Shown: positions 52,715 to 60,046 of the stretch, in pieces
Layout: each line of letters starts with the position of its first letter
How positions within the stretch are numbered: the first letter of the stretch is position 1
DNA from: Joostella atrarenae
Lineage (GTDB): Bacteria > Bacteroidota > Bacteroidia > Flavobacteriales > Flavobacteriaceae
Direction of reading: 5' to 3'
DNA: 64,000 nt
Assembly: GCF_021764745.1 (NCBI RefSeq)
Contig: NZ_JAETXX010000005.1
Span: 124,001-188,000 of the forward strand
Notes under the pieces: model-generated
Database searches by the model: none
What the model saw: the letters and a program-made list of their open reading frames with translations, nothing else
Told to the model about the DNA's origin: nothing
Program-made: the position numbers and the translations under genes

Positions 52715-53815
52715 TTATAGGTTTCTAGTAAGCTTTATAACTATTTTATTTTCTGATAGGAACTCTTTTAAAACAACCTTAATTGCGGTGTATAAAGGTA
52801 CTGCTACAACCATACCTAAAGGTCCAAATACGATTCCTGCTATAATTATGACTAAAAATATTTCTAGTGGATGTGATTTTACACTATTAGAAAAAATTAG
52901 CGGTTGACTAAAGAAATTGTCTACTAGCTGGCCAACCATAAATCCTATTAGGACATAAATAGCTTTTGGTAAAACTACGGTACTAAAATCTGCACCTAGA
53001 TTACTAGACATTGTTAAAGATACCATGAGTACTCCTCCTATCAGTGGGCCTATATACGGGACTAAGTTTAATAACGCACACATAAATGCTATGACAACAG
53101 CATTGTCTATTCCTAAGATTATTAATACTGCTGTATAAATAACGAAAAGGATTCCTATTTGGAGTAATAACCCAATAAAATACCTTGATAATAGATTTTT
53201 AATAGTTTCTAGAGAGTTAATTACTCTTTGCTCGTTCTGAGGAGGGATGAATGTTAGGAGTCCATTTTGAAACAAACGACTATCTTTCAGAAAGAAAAAA
53301 GAAATAAAAATAACAGTAAATAAGGCTACACTAAGGGAGCCTATTCCTCCAATTATGTATTTAAACATATTGGGAATTGCAGATAAATCTAAATTTGAAA
53401 TAAACTCGGAGGTCTTAATAGATTCTTCAATAGATTGTTCTACTTTATATCGACTTACAGAAAAGTAATCTGAAATTTCACGATACACATCTTGTAGGCT
53501 CATTTTAAGATTATCTATATTTAATAACGATAGATTTTTTCCTTGTTCTACAATTAGCGGAACAAATAGTCTTAATACTCCCGCAATAAAAATAATCATT
53601 ATAGCCATGGTTAATACAACGGCTACGTTATCGTTAAATTTGCATTTTTTTCTTAAAAATCTAACAATAGGTCTCCCTATCAAGGAAATTACAAGTGCGA
53701 TAATAATGTAAGCTATAACGGCTTGTATTTTGTAGAGTAGGATAAGAAGTAAAGCTATTCCAACAAGTGTTGCGATAGCTCTTAATATACCATCCGAGAT
53801 TGTTTTTGAATCCAT
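52715..53815 (-). CDS. AI-2E family transporter (PerM/YdiK-like)
   Basis: The 366-residue product has about eight membrane helices in the AI-2E transporter layout: two helix pairs at the N terminus, an amphipathic segment (ISDYFSVSRYKVEQSIEE), then IFISFFFLKD and NLVPYIGPLIGGVLMV, and ending with LGMVVAVPLYTAIKVVL. Members have been linked to signal export or Na+/H+ antiport, so no substrate is assigned. It lies between the TrmH-type gene (10 bases) and the methyltransferase gene (7 bases), likely in one transcript. Confidence 0.9.
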   Translation of the reverse strand: MDSKTISDGILRAIATLVGIALLLILLYKIQAVIAYIIIALVISLIGRPIVRFLRKKCKFNDNVAVVLTMAIMIIFIAGVLRLFVPLIVEQGKNLSLLNIDNLKMSLQDVYREISDYFSVSRYKVEQSIEESIKTSEFISNLDLSAIPNMFKYIIGGIGSLSVALFTVIFISFFFLKDSRLFQNGLLTFIPPQNEQRVINSLETIKNLLSRYFIGLLLQIGILFVIYTAVLIILGIDNAVVIAFMCALLNLVPYIGPLIGGVLMVSLTMSSNLGADFSTVVLPKAIYVLIGFMVGQLVDNFFSQPLIFSNSVKSHPLEIFLVIIIAGIVFGPLGMVVAVPLYTAIKVVLKEFLSENKIVIKLTRNL

Positions 53816-53825
53816 TTTATTAAAA

Positions 53826-54371
53826 TTAATTAAGTAAAATTAAATAAAAAGCCCATATGAACACCATTCGATAGCGATTAGTTATTTCATATAAAGAAAT
53901 GGCAGTGGCTTGCGCCAAATTCATGCTGCTATTTTTTCCAAACATTTCTATGTGATGCACATGATCAGCTATGGAAAGTAATTTTTCGGATACCCCGTAA
54001 TTTTCATTTCCAATAAGTAGTGCAGTTTTATTTTGTAATGGAATTTTTAGATTTTCAATTGCTTTGCTATTGTTTGTTATTTCTAAAGCAATGATAGTGT
54101 AGTTTTCTTCTTTTAAATGTGCGATATATTCCTCTTCATTTTCAATGTACTCATAGGGAATAAATTTATGCGTAGCTCGAGCTGTTTTTTCAACTCTTCT
54201 AGAAAAAACGGGTTCTACACCAATAAAAATAATTTTTTCTACTCCAAAAGCATCAGCGAGTCTAAAAATAGAACCAATATTAGAGGCACTAGTTACATGG
54301 TCACAAATTATAGTGACTGGAAAACTCCTTTCTTTAAAGGTATTGTTGTCATGATTTAATTGTTCTACCAT
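53826..54371 (-). CDS. TrmH/SpoU-family RNA methyltransferase
   Basis: From the ATG at 54371 the product has 181 residues. SPOUT signatures are visible: VTIICDHVTSASNIGSIFRLADAFGVEKI (motif 1 with the NxGxIxR arginine), ALLIGNENYGVSEKLL (motif 2) and IEMFGKNSSMNLAQATAISLYEI (motif 3 with the trefoil knot). It methylates a ribose 2'-OH in tRNA or rRNA. An upstream in-frame ATG at 54383 would overlap the DUF4159 gene by 11 bases; the inner Met is preferred because the two genes then sit 1-2 bases apart. Confidence 0.9.
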   Translation of the reverse strand: MVEQLNHDNNTFKERSFPVTIICDHVTSASNIGSIFRLADAFGVEKIIFIGVEPVFSRRVEKTARATHKFIPYEYIENEEEYIAHLKEENYTIIALEITNNSKAIENLKIPLQNKTALLIGNENYGVSEKLLSIADHVHHIEMFGKNSSMNLAQATAISLYEITNRYRMVFIWAFYLILLN

Positions 54372-54372
54372 A

Positions 54373-55014
54373 TTAATTTTCAAAGGCGTATTGTATAATG
54401 TTTGCTCCCATTTGTAGTGCTTTTTGTCTTACATTATCGGGGTCGTTATGAACTTCAGGATCTTCCCATCCGTCTCCAAGATCACTTTCAAACGTAAAAA
54501 GTAAAACCAGTCTATTATCATTAAAAATACCTAATGCTTGCGGTCGCTTTCCGTCGTGTTCATGTATTTTTGGAAGTCCGTTTGAAAAGGTATACGTTTC
54601 ATTAAAAATAGGATGGCTTGTAGGGATTTCTTTGAGTTCCTTGTCAGGAAATATTTTAGGAATCTCTTTTTTTAAATATGGAGCCATTCCGTAGTTGTCA
54701 TCAATGTGTAAAAAACCTCCTGAGAGCAAGTAATTTCTTAAGTTTTCTGCATCTTTATCAGAAAAAAAAACGTTTCCATGTCCCGTCATGTGGATAAATG
54801 GATACAGAAAAATATCTGTGCTACCAGCCTCAACAGTAACTGGTTTTGGACTTATTGTTGTGTGTATATTATTGTTGCAAAATGAAATTAAATTAACAAG
54901 TGCCGTGGGGTTGGCGTACCAATCGCCGCCACCACTATATTTTAATAATGCAATTTCTTGGGCATTACCGTAGAAACCAATACATAAAATAATAAATAAC
55001 AATTGTTTAGCCAT
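54373..55014 (-). CDS. DUF4159 domain exported protein
   Basis: The 213-residue product has a signal peptide (1-18, GFYGNAQ). The DUF4159 features are GGGDWYANPTALVNLISFCN, FLYPFIHMTGHGNVFFSD, LLSGGFLHIDDNYG and the late VLLFTFESDLGDGWEDPEVHNDP. The fold is like glutamine amidotransferase or GATase1, but catalytic residues are not evident. In Bacteroidetes it is usually a single-domain periplasmic protein of unknown function. It precedes the trmH-type gene with coupled spacing. Confidence 0.85.
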   Translation of the reverse strand: MAKQLLFIILCIGFYGNAQEIALLKYSGGGDWYANPTALVNLISFCNNNIHTTISPKPVTVEAGSTDIFLYPFIHMTGHGNVFFSDKDAENLRNYLLSGGFLHIDDNYGMAPYLKKEIPKIFPDKELKEIPTSHPIFNETYTFSNGLPKIHEHDGKRPQALGIFNDNRLVLLFTFESDLGDGWEDPEVHNDPDNVRQKALQMGANIIQYAFEN

Positions 55015-55080
55015 CTAATTTGGATTGTGTTGAGGCAAATTTACAGTATTTAAGAGAACAATAAATGAAAATTTGTTTTC

Positions 55081-55785
55081 TTAAAAAATCTCGAAATTAT
55101 AGCCAGACTGTATTAGATCCTCATATTTTTCATGATCAAACATATAATAGAAAGCTCCTCTTTTAGAAGAACTTTTATCTTTCACATCTAATTTTTTCAA
55201 AACCTTTAGAGATAATACCTTTTTTCTGAAATTTCCAGGATCTAATTTTCGTTGAAAAATAGCTTCGTATAAACTTTGCAATTGTGGAATCGTAAATTTT
55301 TCTGGAAGTAGCTCGAAACCAATTGGTTGGTGTTTTGCTCTTCTTCTTAATTTGGAAAGAGCATCTATAACCATTTGATCATGATCTAACACAAGTGAAG
55401 GCAAATCTTCTAATTTATACCAATAAGCTCCATGCTTTTCTGTGAGCTCTCTATCGTATTCATCAATACGAATAAGAGCAAATTGCGCTATGGAAATACA
55501 GCGGGCACCTTCATCTCTAGAGGCTTTTCCGTATGCAATTGATTGCTCAAAGAATACATTGTCTAATCCTGTAATTTCTTTGAGAACCCTTCTGGCTGCA
55601 TTATCTACATCCTCTTCAGGCTTTACAAAGCTACCTATTAAAGACCATTCACCACGTTTTGGTTCTACTCTTCTTTTAAAAATTAAGAGCTTTAGTTCTC
55701 CATCATCAAATCCAAAAACAATACAGTCTGTAGCAACAAACATTTTCGATTCTTCCTTATAGTAACCTCCTGAATTTAATTCCAT
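55081..55785 (-). CDS. NrtR-type regulator (Nudix domain plus winged helix)
   Basis: The 234-residue product has a Nudix domain (about 15-150) and a winged-helix DNA-binding domain (about 155-230; FTIPQLQSLYEAIFQRKLDPGNFRKKVL). The Nudix box GSFVKPEEDVDNAARRVLKE is degenerate: the catalytic REUxEExGU becomes RVLKEITGL, losing at least one metal-binding Glu, which fits an effector-binding rather than hydrolytic role. AraR of Bacteroides has this architecture. It diverges from galK-galT across a near-ideal palindrome, so it is probably a galactose-responsive repressor of this locus. Confidence 0.88.
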   Translation of the reverse strand: MELNSGGYYKEESKMFVATDCIVFGFDDGELKLLIFKRRVEPKRGEWSLIGSFVKPEEDVDNAARRVLKEITGLDNVFFEQSIAYGKASRDEGARCISIAQFALIRIDEYDRELTEKHGAYWYKLEDLPSLVLDHDQMVIDALSKLRRRAKHQPIGFELLPEKFTIPQLQSLYEAIFQRKLDPGNFRKKVLSLKVLKKLDVKDKSSSKRGAFYYMFDHEKYEDLIQSGYNFEIF

Positions 55786-55805
55786 TTTTAAATTTAATGT
55801 TTAAT

Positions 55806-55832
55806 TAATAAAAGTGATAGTCACTTTTATTA
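55806..55832. promoter_or_regulatory. Operator between the NrtR-type gene and galK
   Basis: TAATAAAAGTGA and TCACTTTTATTA form a perfect palindrome with a TAG centre (12-bp arms, 27 bases overall). It abuts the galK -7 element and lies 20 bases from the regulator's ATG, so binding would occlude galK and probably the regulator's own promoter. Confidence 0.75.
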
Positions 55833-55838
55833 TATTTG
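55831..55838 (+). promoter_or_regulatory. -7 element (TATATTTG) of galK-galT
   Basis: TATATTTG fits TAnnTTTG and overlaps the last two bases of the palindromic operator. The start of transcription would be near 55845, with a leader of about 17 bases. Confidence 0.65.
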
Positions 55839-55861
55839 TTTTTTAAAGAAACAGCTAAGGT

Positions 55862-57028
55862 TTGAAAAATACAACGCAATCTGCTAATAGGCAAGAAAAC
55901 TTTTTGAATTTAAATGAATTTAAAAGTGAGGTAATTATTGATTCTCCAGGAAGAATTAATTTAATTGGTGAGCATATCGATTACAATGGAGGTCATGTTT
56001 TACCGGCAGCTATAGATAAAAAGATAAGAATATATCTTAAGAAGAGTAATACTGATACTTGTACAATTTGGTCTGAAAATTACAGTACTGGTTTTAGTTT
56101 TGATATTAATGATGTGAAATCTGGAGCTGTAGAGTGGCAAAACTATATCTTAGGAGTTGTTCATTATATAGGAACAATAAAAGGAGGCTTTGTAAAAGGG
56201 TTCGATTGTATTATTCATAGTGAATTACCAATGGGATCTGGATTAAGTTCTTCTGCTGCATTAGAATGTGGATTGGCAAAAGGCTTAGATGAATTATTCA
56301 AAATAGGGTTATCTTCTGATGAAATAATTACGCTTTCTAGAGATGCAGAGCACAATTTTGTAGGAACAAAGTGTGGTATCATGGATCAGTTTTCTGTAGT
56401 TCGTGGAAAAAAGAATCACTTAATTCTCCTTGATTGTCAGAGTCTTAAATATGAGTTGATTAAATCAGATTTAGACCCTTATAAACTGGTGCTTTTAAAT
56501 TCTAATGTTTCTCATAATCTAGCGAGTAGTGAGTATAATACAAGAAGACAAGAATGTGAGGATGCTTTAGCTGCGATTAATAACAAGTATCCATCATATG
56601 AGTATTTGGTAGATGTGCCTGAAGAGATTGTAAAGGAATTTAAAGAGGAACTTCCAGAGAAAACATTTAACAGAGCTATATATGTTACTCAAGAAAATAA
56701 AAGGACATTGATGGCTTCAAATGCGCTTGAAGATGATCTATTTGAAGTATTTGGATCTTTGTTATATCAATCTCATAAGGGGTTGAGTGAATTATATGAA
56801 GTTAGCTGTGATGAATTAGATTTTATGGTAGACTTTTCTAAAGAATTTGATTTTGTTCTCGGTTCTAGAATGATGGGTGGTGGTTTTGGAGGTTGTACAA
56901 TAAATCTAGTACATGAAGATCATGTTAGCGATTACATTGAAAATATATCGGAAGCATACAAGAAAAAATTTAATATTGAATTAAGCCCAATTGGGGTAAA
57001 CATAAGTAATGGGGTTTCAAAAATATAA
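55862..57028 (+). CDS. galK: Galactokinase
   Basis: The 388-residue GHMP kinase phosphorylates galactose at C1. It has the galactokinase signature GRINLIGEHIDYNGGHVLPA (residues about 30-49), the ATP motif LPMGSGLSSSAALECG near 122 and the C-terminal GSRMMGGGFGGCTIN. The start is TTG at 55862-55864: no ATG occurs before the conserved region, and the promoter spacing supports it. galT follows after 2 bases. galE and galM are not in the window. Confidence 0.95.
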   Translation: MKNTTQSANRQENFLNLNEFKSEVIIDSPGRINLIGEHIDYNGGHVLPAAIDKKIRIYLKKSNTDTCTIWSENYSTGFSFDINDVKSGAVEWQNYILGVVHYIGTIKGGFVKGFDCIIHSELPMGSGLSSSAALECGLAKGLDELFKIGLSSDEIITLSRDAEHNFVGTKCGIMDQFSVVRGKKNHLILLDCQSLKYELIKSDLDPYKLVLLNSNVSHNLASSEYNTRRQECEDALAAINNKYPSYEYLVDVPEEIVKEFKEELPEKTFNRAIYVTQENKRTLMASNALEDDLFEVFGSLLYQSHKGLSELYEVSCDELDFMVDFSKEFDFVLGSRMMGGGFGGCTINLVHEDHVSDYIENISEAYKKKFNIELSPIGVNISNGVSKI

Positions 57029-57030
57029 GC

Positions 57031-58071
57031 ATGGAAAATACAATAAATAACAAACCGCATAGAAGATATAATATTTTAACTGGGGAATGGATTTTAGTTT
57101 CTCCTCATCGTACAAAAAGACCTTGGCAAGGAAAAAAAGATCAGAAGAGTGAATTGCAAAAAGAAACTTATGATCCTAAATGTTATTTGTGTCCAACAAA
57201 CGAAAGGGCTAGTGGAGATACTAACCCAGATTATGAAGGAACTTATGCTTTTACGAATGACTTTGCAGCATTATTACCAAATGTAGAAGCAGAGGAGTAC
57301 AGTAACGGACTTTTAAAGGCAGAAACAGAGATGGGGATTTGTAAAGTTGTTTGTTTTTCGCCAAACCACTCGCTTACACTTCCGCTGATGAAGGTTGAAG
57401 AGATTACTAATGTTGTAAAACTTTGGAAAAAGGAATACAAAGAATTAGGTGAGAAGTCAGAAATCAATCATGTGCAAATCTTTGAGAATAAAGGAGCGAT
57501 TATGGGGTGTAGTAATCCGCATCCACATGGGCAGATATGGTCGCAGTCTTCAATCCCTCAGGAAGTTTTAAAGAAGCAAAAACATCAAAAGGCTTATTGG
57601 GAAACTAATAAAAGGAGTTTGTTACAAGATTATTTAAAACAAGAATTAGAGCTTAAAGAGCGTATTTTAGTAGAAAATGATCACTTTGTAGCGTTGATAC
57701 CTTATTGGGCAGTATGGCCATATGAGGCGATGATAGTTCCGAAAAAGCACTATCAAGACATAAGTCAGTTAAATGAAGAAGAAGAGATAGCTTTTGCTTC
57801 CATAATAAAAAAACTGACAATAATGTTTGATAATCTTTTTGAAACTTCGTTTCCGTACTCTTCAGGGATCCACCAACGTCCTACAGATGGTGAAGAGCAT
57901 CCAGAATGGCACTTTCATATGTCTTTTTATCCACCTTTATTACGTTCTGCTGAAGTAAAAAAGTTTATGGTAGGTTACGAGATGTTTGCTAACCCACAAA
58001 GAGATATTACTGCTGAATCTGCTGCGAATAATCTCCGACAGCTTTCAGAAGTACATTATAGTAAGCAATAA
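57031..58071 (+). CDS. galT: Galactose-1-phosphate uridylyltransferase
   Basis: The 346-residue HIT-superfamily product exchanges UMP between UDP-glucose and galactose 1-phosphate. The start HRRYNILTGEWILVSPHRTKRPWQG is typical; CYLCPTNER is the zinc-binding pair and the nucleophilic His lies in NPHPHGQIWS. HQRPTDGEEHPEWHFHMSFYPPLLRS holds the second HIT-like site. It is cotranscribed with galK and ends in a terminator with a UUCG loop. Confidence 0.95.
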   Translation: MENTINNKPHRRYNILTGEWILVSPHRTKRPWQGKKDQKSELQKETYDPKCYLCPTNERASGDTNPDYEGTYAFTNDFAALLPNVEAEEYSNGLLKAETEMGICKVVCFSPNHSLTLPLMKVEEITNVVKLWKKEYKELGEKSEINHVQIFENKGAIMGCSNPHPHGQIWSQSSIPQEVLKKQKHQKAYWETNKRSLLQDYLKQELELKERILVENDHFVALIPYWAVWPYEAMIVPKKHYQDISQLNEEEEIAFASIIKKLTIMFDNLFETSFPYSSGIHQRPTDGEEHPEWHFHMSFYPPLLRSAEVKKFMVGYEMFANPQRDITAESAANNLRQLSEVHYSKQ

Positions 58072-58080
58072 TGAATATAG

Positions 58081-58102
58081 GTCCTCTTCGGAGGACTTTT
58101 TT
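58081..58102 (+). terminator. Terminator of galK-galT
   Basis: GTCCTC and GAGGAC enclose a TTCG tetraloop and run into six T residues. The last bases overlap the stop codon of the convergent small lipocalin-like gene. Confidence 0.93.
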
Positions 58103-58544
58103 ATTTTAAACGTTTATAGTTTTCAGAAAACAAAGGATTCCCTTCACCATCTAAAGTGATCTGACTAAAAGAGTTTTTTGCAACCTCCAATTTAAAAGTG
58201 AATACGCGCATGGTGTCTATAATGTTCATCATAGATTCAGACCCATATTCTAAACGTTCAACTAAAGAATTATCGGTAATATAATAAGATCCATATCCAA
58301 ACCATTCCACAGAATCTTTTGGCACGAATCGTGTCCACATCACTTTATCATTTTGGTACATTTTTATTTGACGATAGCCATCACTATTTTTGATAGTGTC
58401 TATAACTATATTTCCGTCGTAAGAATACCTGCTTTCAAGTTCCCAAGTACCTTGTAGAGAATCTTTGATAATTATTTTTTCTGGACTTCCAGAAAGAAAT
58501 ATCATTGCTAATAGAAAAACGAAAGGAAAGAGTAGTGTTTTCAT
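58101..58544 (-). CDS. Exported lipocalin-like small protein, unknown
   Basis: The 147-residue product has a signal peptide (about 1-20, FLLAMIFLSGS). The mature part begins KDSLQGTWELESRYSYDGN, then alternating strands with DGYRQIKMYQNDKVMWTRF, and ends GEGNPLFSENYKRLK. The GTWEL...YK pattern is common in lipocalin-like envelope proteins of Bacteroidetes. No catalytic motif is visible. The function is unknown. It converges with galT; its coding end overlaps the galT terminator. Confidence 0.65.
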   Translation of the reverse strand: MKTLLFPFVFLLAMIFLSGSPEKIIIKDSLQGTWELESRYSYDGNIVIDTIKNSDGYRQIKMYQNDKVMWTRFVPKDSVEWFGYGSYYITDNSLVERLEYGSESMMNIIDTMRVFTFKLEVAKNSFSQITLDGEGNPLFSENYKRLK

Positions 58545-58736
58545 GACAGCTAGAATTTAGAAGTTAGTAAATATGTTACTGTTAATTTACGAATAATCAG
58601 TTAATTATGGAAATAATTCGGATTGTATTATTAGTTGTGTAAACAGATTTTCAATATATTTGATAATTACATCTATTCATATTAGGAGCTAGTATCAGTT
58701 TTGTTTATTGTTTGATAATAACTTTTCATAGATTAG

Positions 58737-58768
58737 TTGTAAGCTTTTTACTAAAAAAGCTACTTTTG
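58737..58768 (+). promoter_or_regulatory. Promoter of trxB (TTG-N21-TACTTTTG)
   Basis: TTG at 58737-58739 and TACTTTTG at 58761-58768 match the Bacteroidetes -33/-7 elements with a 21-base spacer. The match argues that the trxB start lies downstream at 58799. Confidence 0.75.
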
Positions 58769-58798
58769 TTATGTAATTATATTAGAAAGGATAAAACG

Positions 58799-59767
58799 AT
58801 GTCTGAAAAAATAGAAAGAATAAAATGTTTAATTATTGGTTCAGGGCCTGCAGGTTATACAGCAGCAATTTATGCAGCTAGAGCAGATATGAAACCAGTA
58901 ATTTATACCGGTTTAGAACCTGGAGGACAATTAACAACTACTACAGAAGTAGATAATTTTCCTGGATACCCAGAAGGTATTGATGGACCTTCTATGATGA
59001 TGCAGTTACAACAGCAAGCAGAACGTTTTAGTACGGAAGTAAGAATTGGAATGATTACTTCTATAGAGTTGAGTGATGAAGTAGGAGGAATACACAAAGC
59101 TGTTGTAGATAGTACAACAAATATAGAAGCTGAAACTGTGATTATTTCTACTGGAGCTACTGCAAAATACTTAGGATTACCTAGTGAGCAACGTCTTAGA
59201 GGTGGAGGAGTTTCCGCATGTGCAGTTTGTGATGGATTTTTCTTTAAAAATCAAGAAGTAGCAATCGTTGGAGGTGGAGATACTGCTGCTGAGGAAGCTA
59301 CTTATTTAGCAAATATCTGTAAAAAGGTTACGCTATTGGTTAGAAAAGGGGAGATGAGAGCGTCTAAAGCAATGCAACATCGTGTTAATAATACTGCTAA
59401 TTTAGTTGTAAAATACTTTACAGAAATAGAAGAAGTATTAGGAGAGCAGGTAGTTGAAGGAATTCGTGTAGTAAATAATCAAACAGGAGCCAAAGAGCAA
59501 ATAGATGTTACTGGGTTATTTATAGCTATAGGTCATAAACCAAATACAGACATCTTTAAGAATCAAGTTAAGATGGACGATACTGGCTATATAATCACAG
59601 AAGGTAAGTCTACTAAAACAAACAAACCAGGAGTATTTGCTTGTGGAGATGTTCAAGATAAAGAATATCGTCAAGCAATTACAGCTGCAGGAACTGGATG
59701 TATGGCTGCCTTAGATGCAGAGCGTTATCTAGCAACTGTAGAAAGTAGTGAAGAAGTAGAAGCTTAA
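58799..59767 (+). CDS. trxB: Thioredoxin-disulfide reductase
   Basis: From the ATG at 58799 the product has 322 residues. It contains FAD-binding IIGSGPAGYTAAIYAARA, TTEVDNFPGYPEGIDG, the redox pair in SACAVCDGFFF (CxxC) and NADPH-binding VGGGDTAAEEATYL, with VFACGDVQDKEYRQAITAAGTGCMAA at the FAD end. It reduces thioredoxin with NADPH. An in-frame ATG at 58712 would add 29 residues upstream, but a promoter sits inside that stretch, so the later start is preferred. It is transcribed alone. Confidence 0.96.
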   Translation: MSEKIERIKCLIIGSGPAGYTAAIYAARADMKPVIYTGLEPGGQLTTTTEVDNFPGYPEGIDGPSMMMQLQQQAERFSTEVRIGMITSIELSDEVGGIHKAVVDSTTNIEAETVIISTGATAKYLGLPSEQRLRGGGVSACAVCDGFFFKNQEVAIVGGGDTAAEEATYLANICKKVTLLVRKGEMRASKAMQHRVNNTANLVVKYFTEIEEVLGEQVVEGIRVVNNQTGAKEQIDVTGLFIAIGHKPNTDIFKNQVKMDDTGYIITEGKSTKTNKPGVFACGDVQDKEYRQAITAAGTGCMAALDAERYLATVESSEEVEA

Positions 59768-59793
59768 TAAGCTATAATAATATAAGTGTAGTT

Positions 59794-59830
59794 AAGGTGA
59801 AATCTATAAAATAGATTTCACCTTTTTTTT
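59794..59830 (+). terminator. Terminator of trxB
   Basis: AAGGTGAAATCTA (59794-59806) pairs with TAGATTTCACCTT (59812-59824) around a 5-base loop and runs into a T-run of eight. Confidence 0.93.
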
Positions 59831-59971
59831 GTATATACATCATCTATTTGTTAATAATTTCATCTTTTCACCACCCCTTTTGTGTTTCTGTTATTACATT
59901 CTCTATTTATTAAGATTTACTAGAAAGTAAGGGATAATCATCACGTTTTATTTATAACAATAACTACTTTA

Positions 59972-59982
59972 TTTAGACTAAA
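59972..59982. promoter_or_regulatory. TTTAGACTAAA palindrome upstream of the TonB receptor
   Basis: TTTAG and CTAAA flank a single A; AGTCTAAA recurs at 60031-60038, just past the -7 element. Such TTTAG/CTAAA half-sites near an iron-type receptor could be a metalloregulator site, but this is a guess. Confidence 0.35.
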
Positions 59983-59995
59983 AATAAATAACATT

Positions 59996-60029
59996 TTGTT
60001 TTTATTAAATCTAAATAAGTATATATTTG
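59996..60029 (+). promoter_or_regulatory. Promoter of the TonB receptor gene (TTG-N23-TATATTTG)
   Basis: TTG at 59996-59998 and TATATTTG at 60022-60029 match the Bacteroidetes elements with a 23-base spacer. The ATG lies 17 bases beyond. Confidence 0.6.
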
Positions 60030-60046
60030 CAGTCTAAACGTAGAAA

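Noticed and set aside
58712-58798. Upstream ATG extending TrxB by 29 residues
   Set aside because: A consensus promoter lies inside the extension and the added hydrophobic residues do not occur in TrxB.
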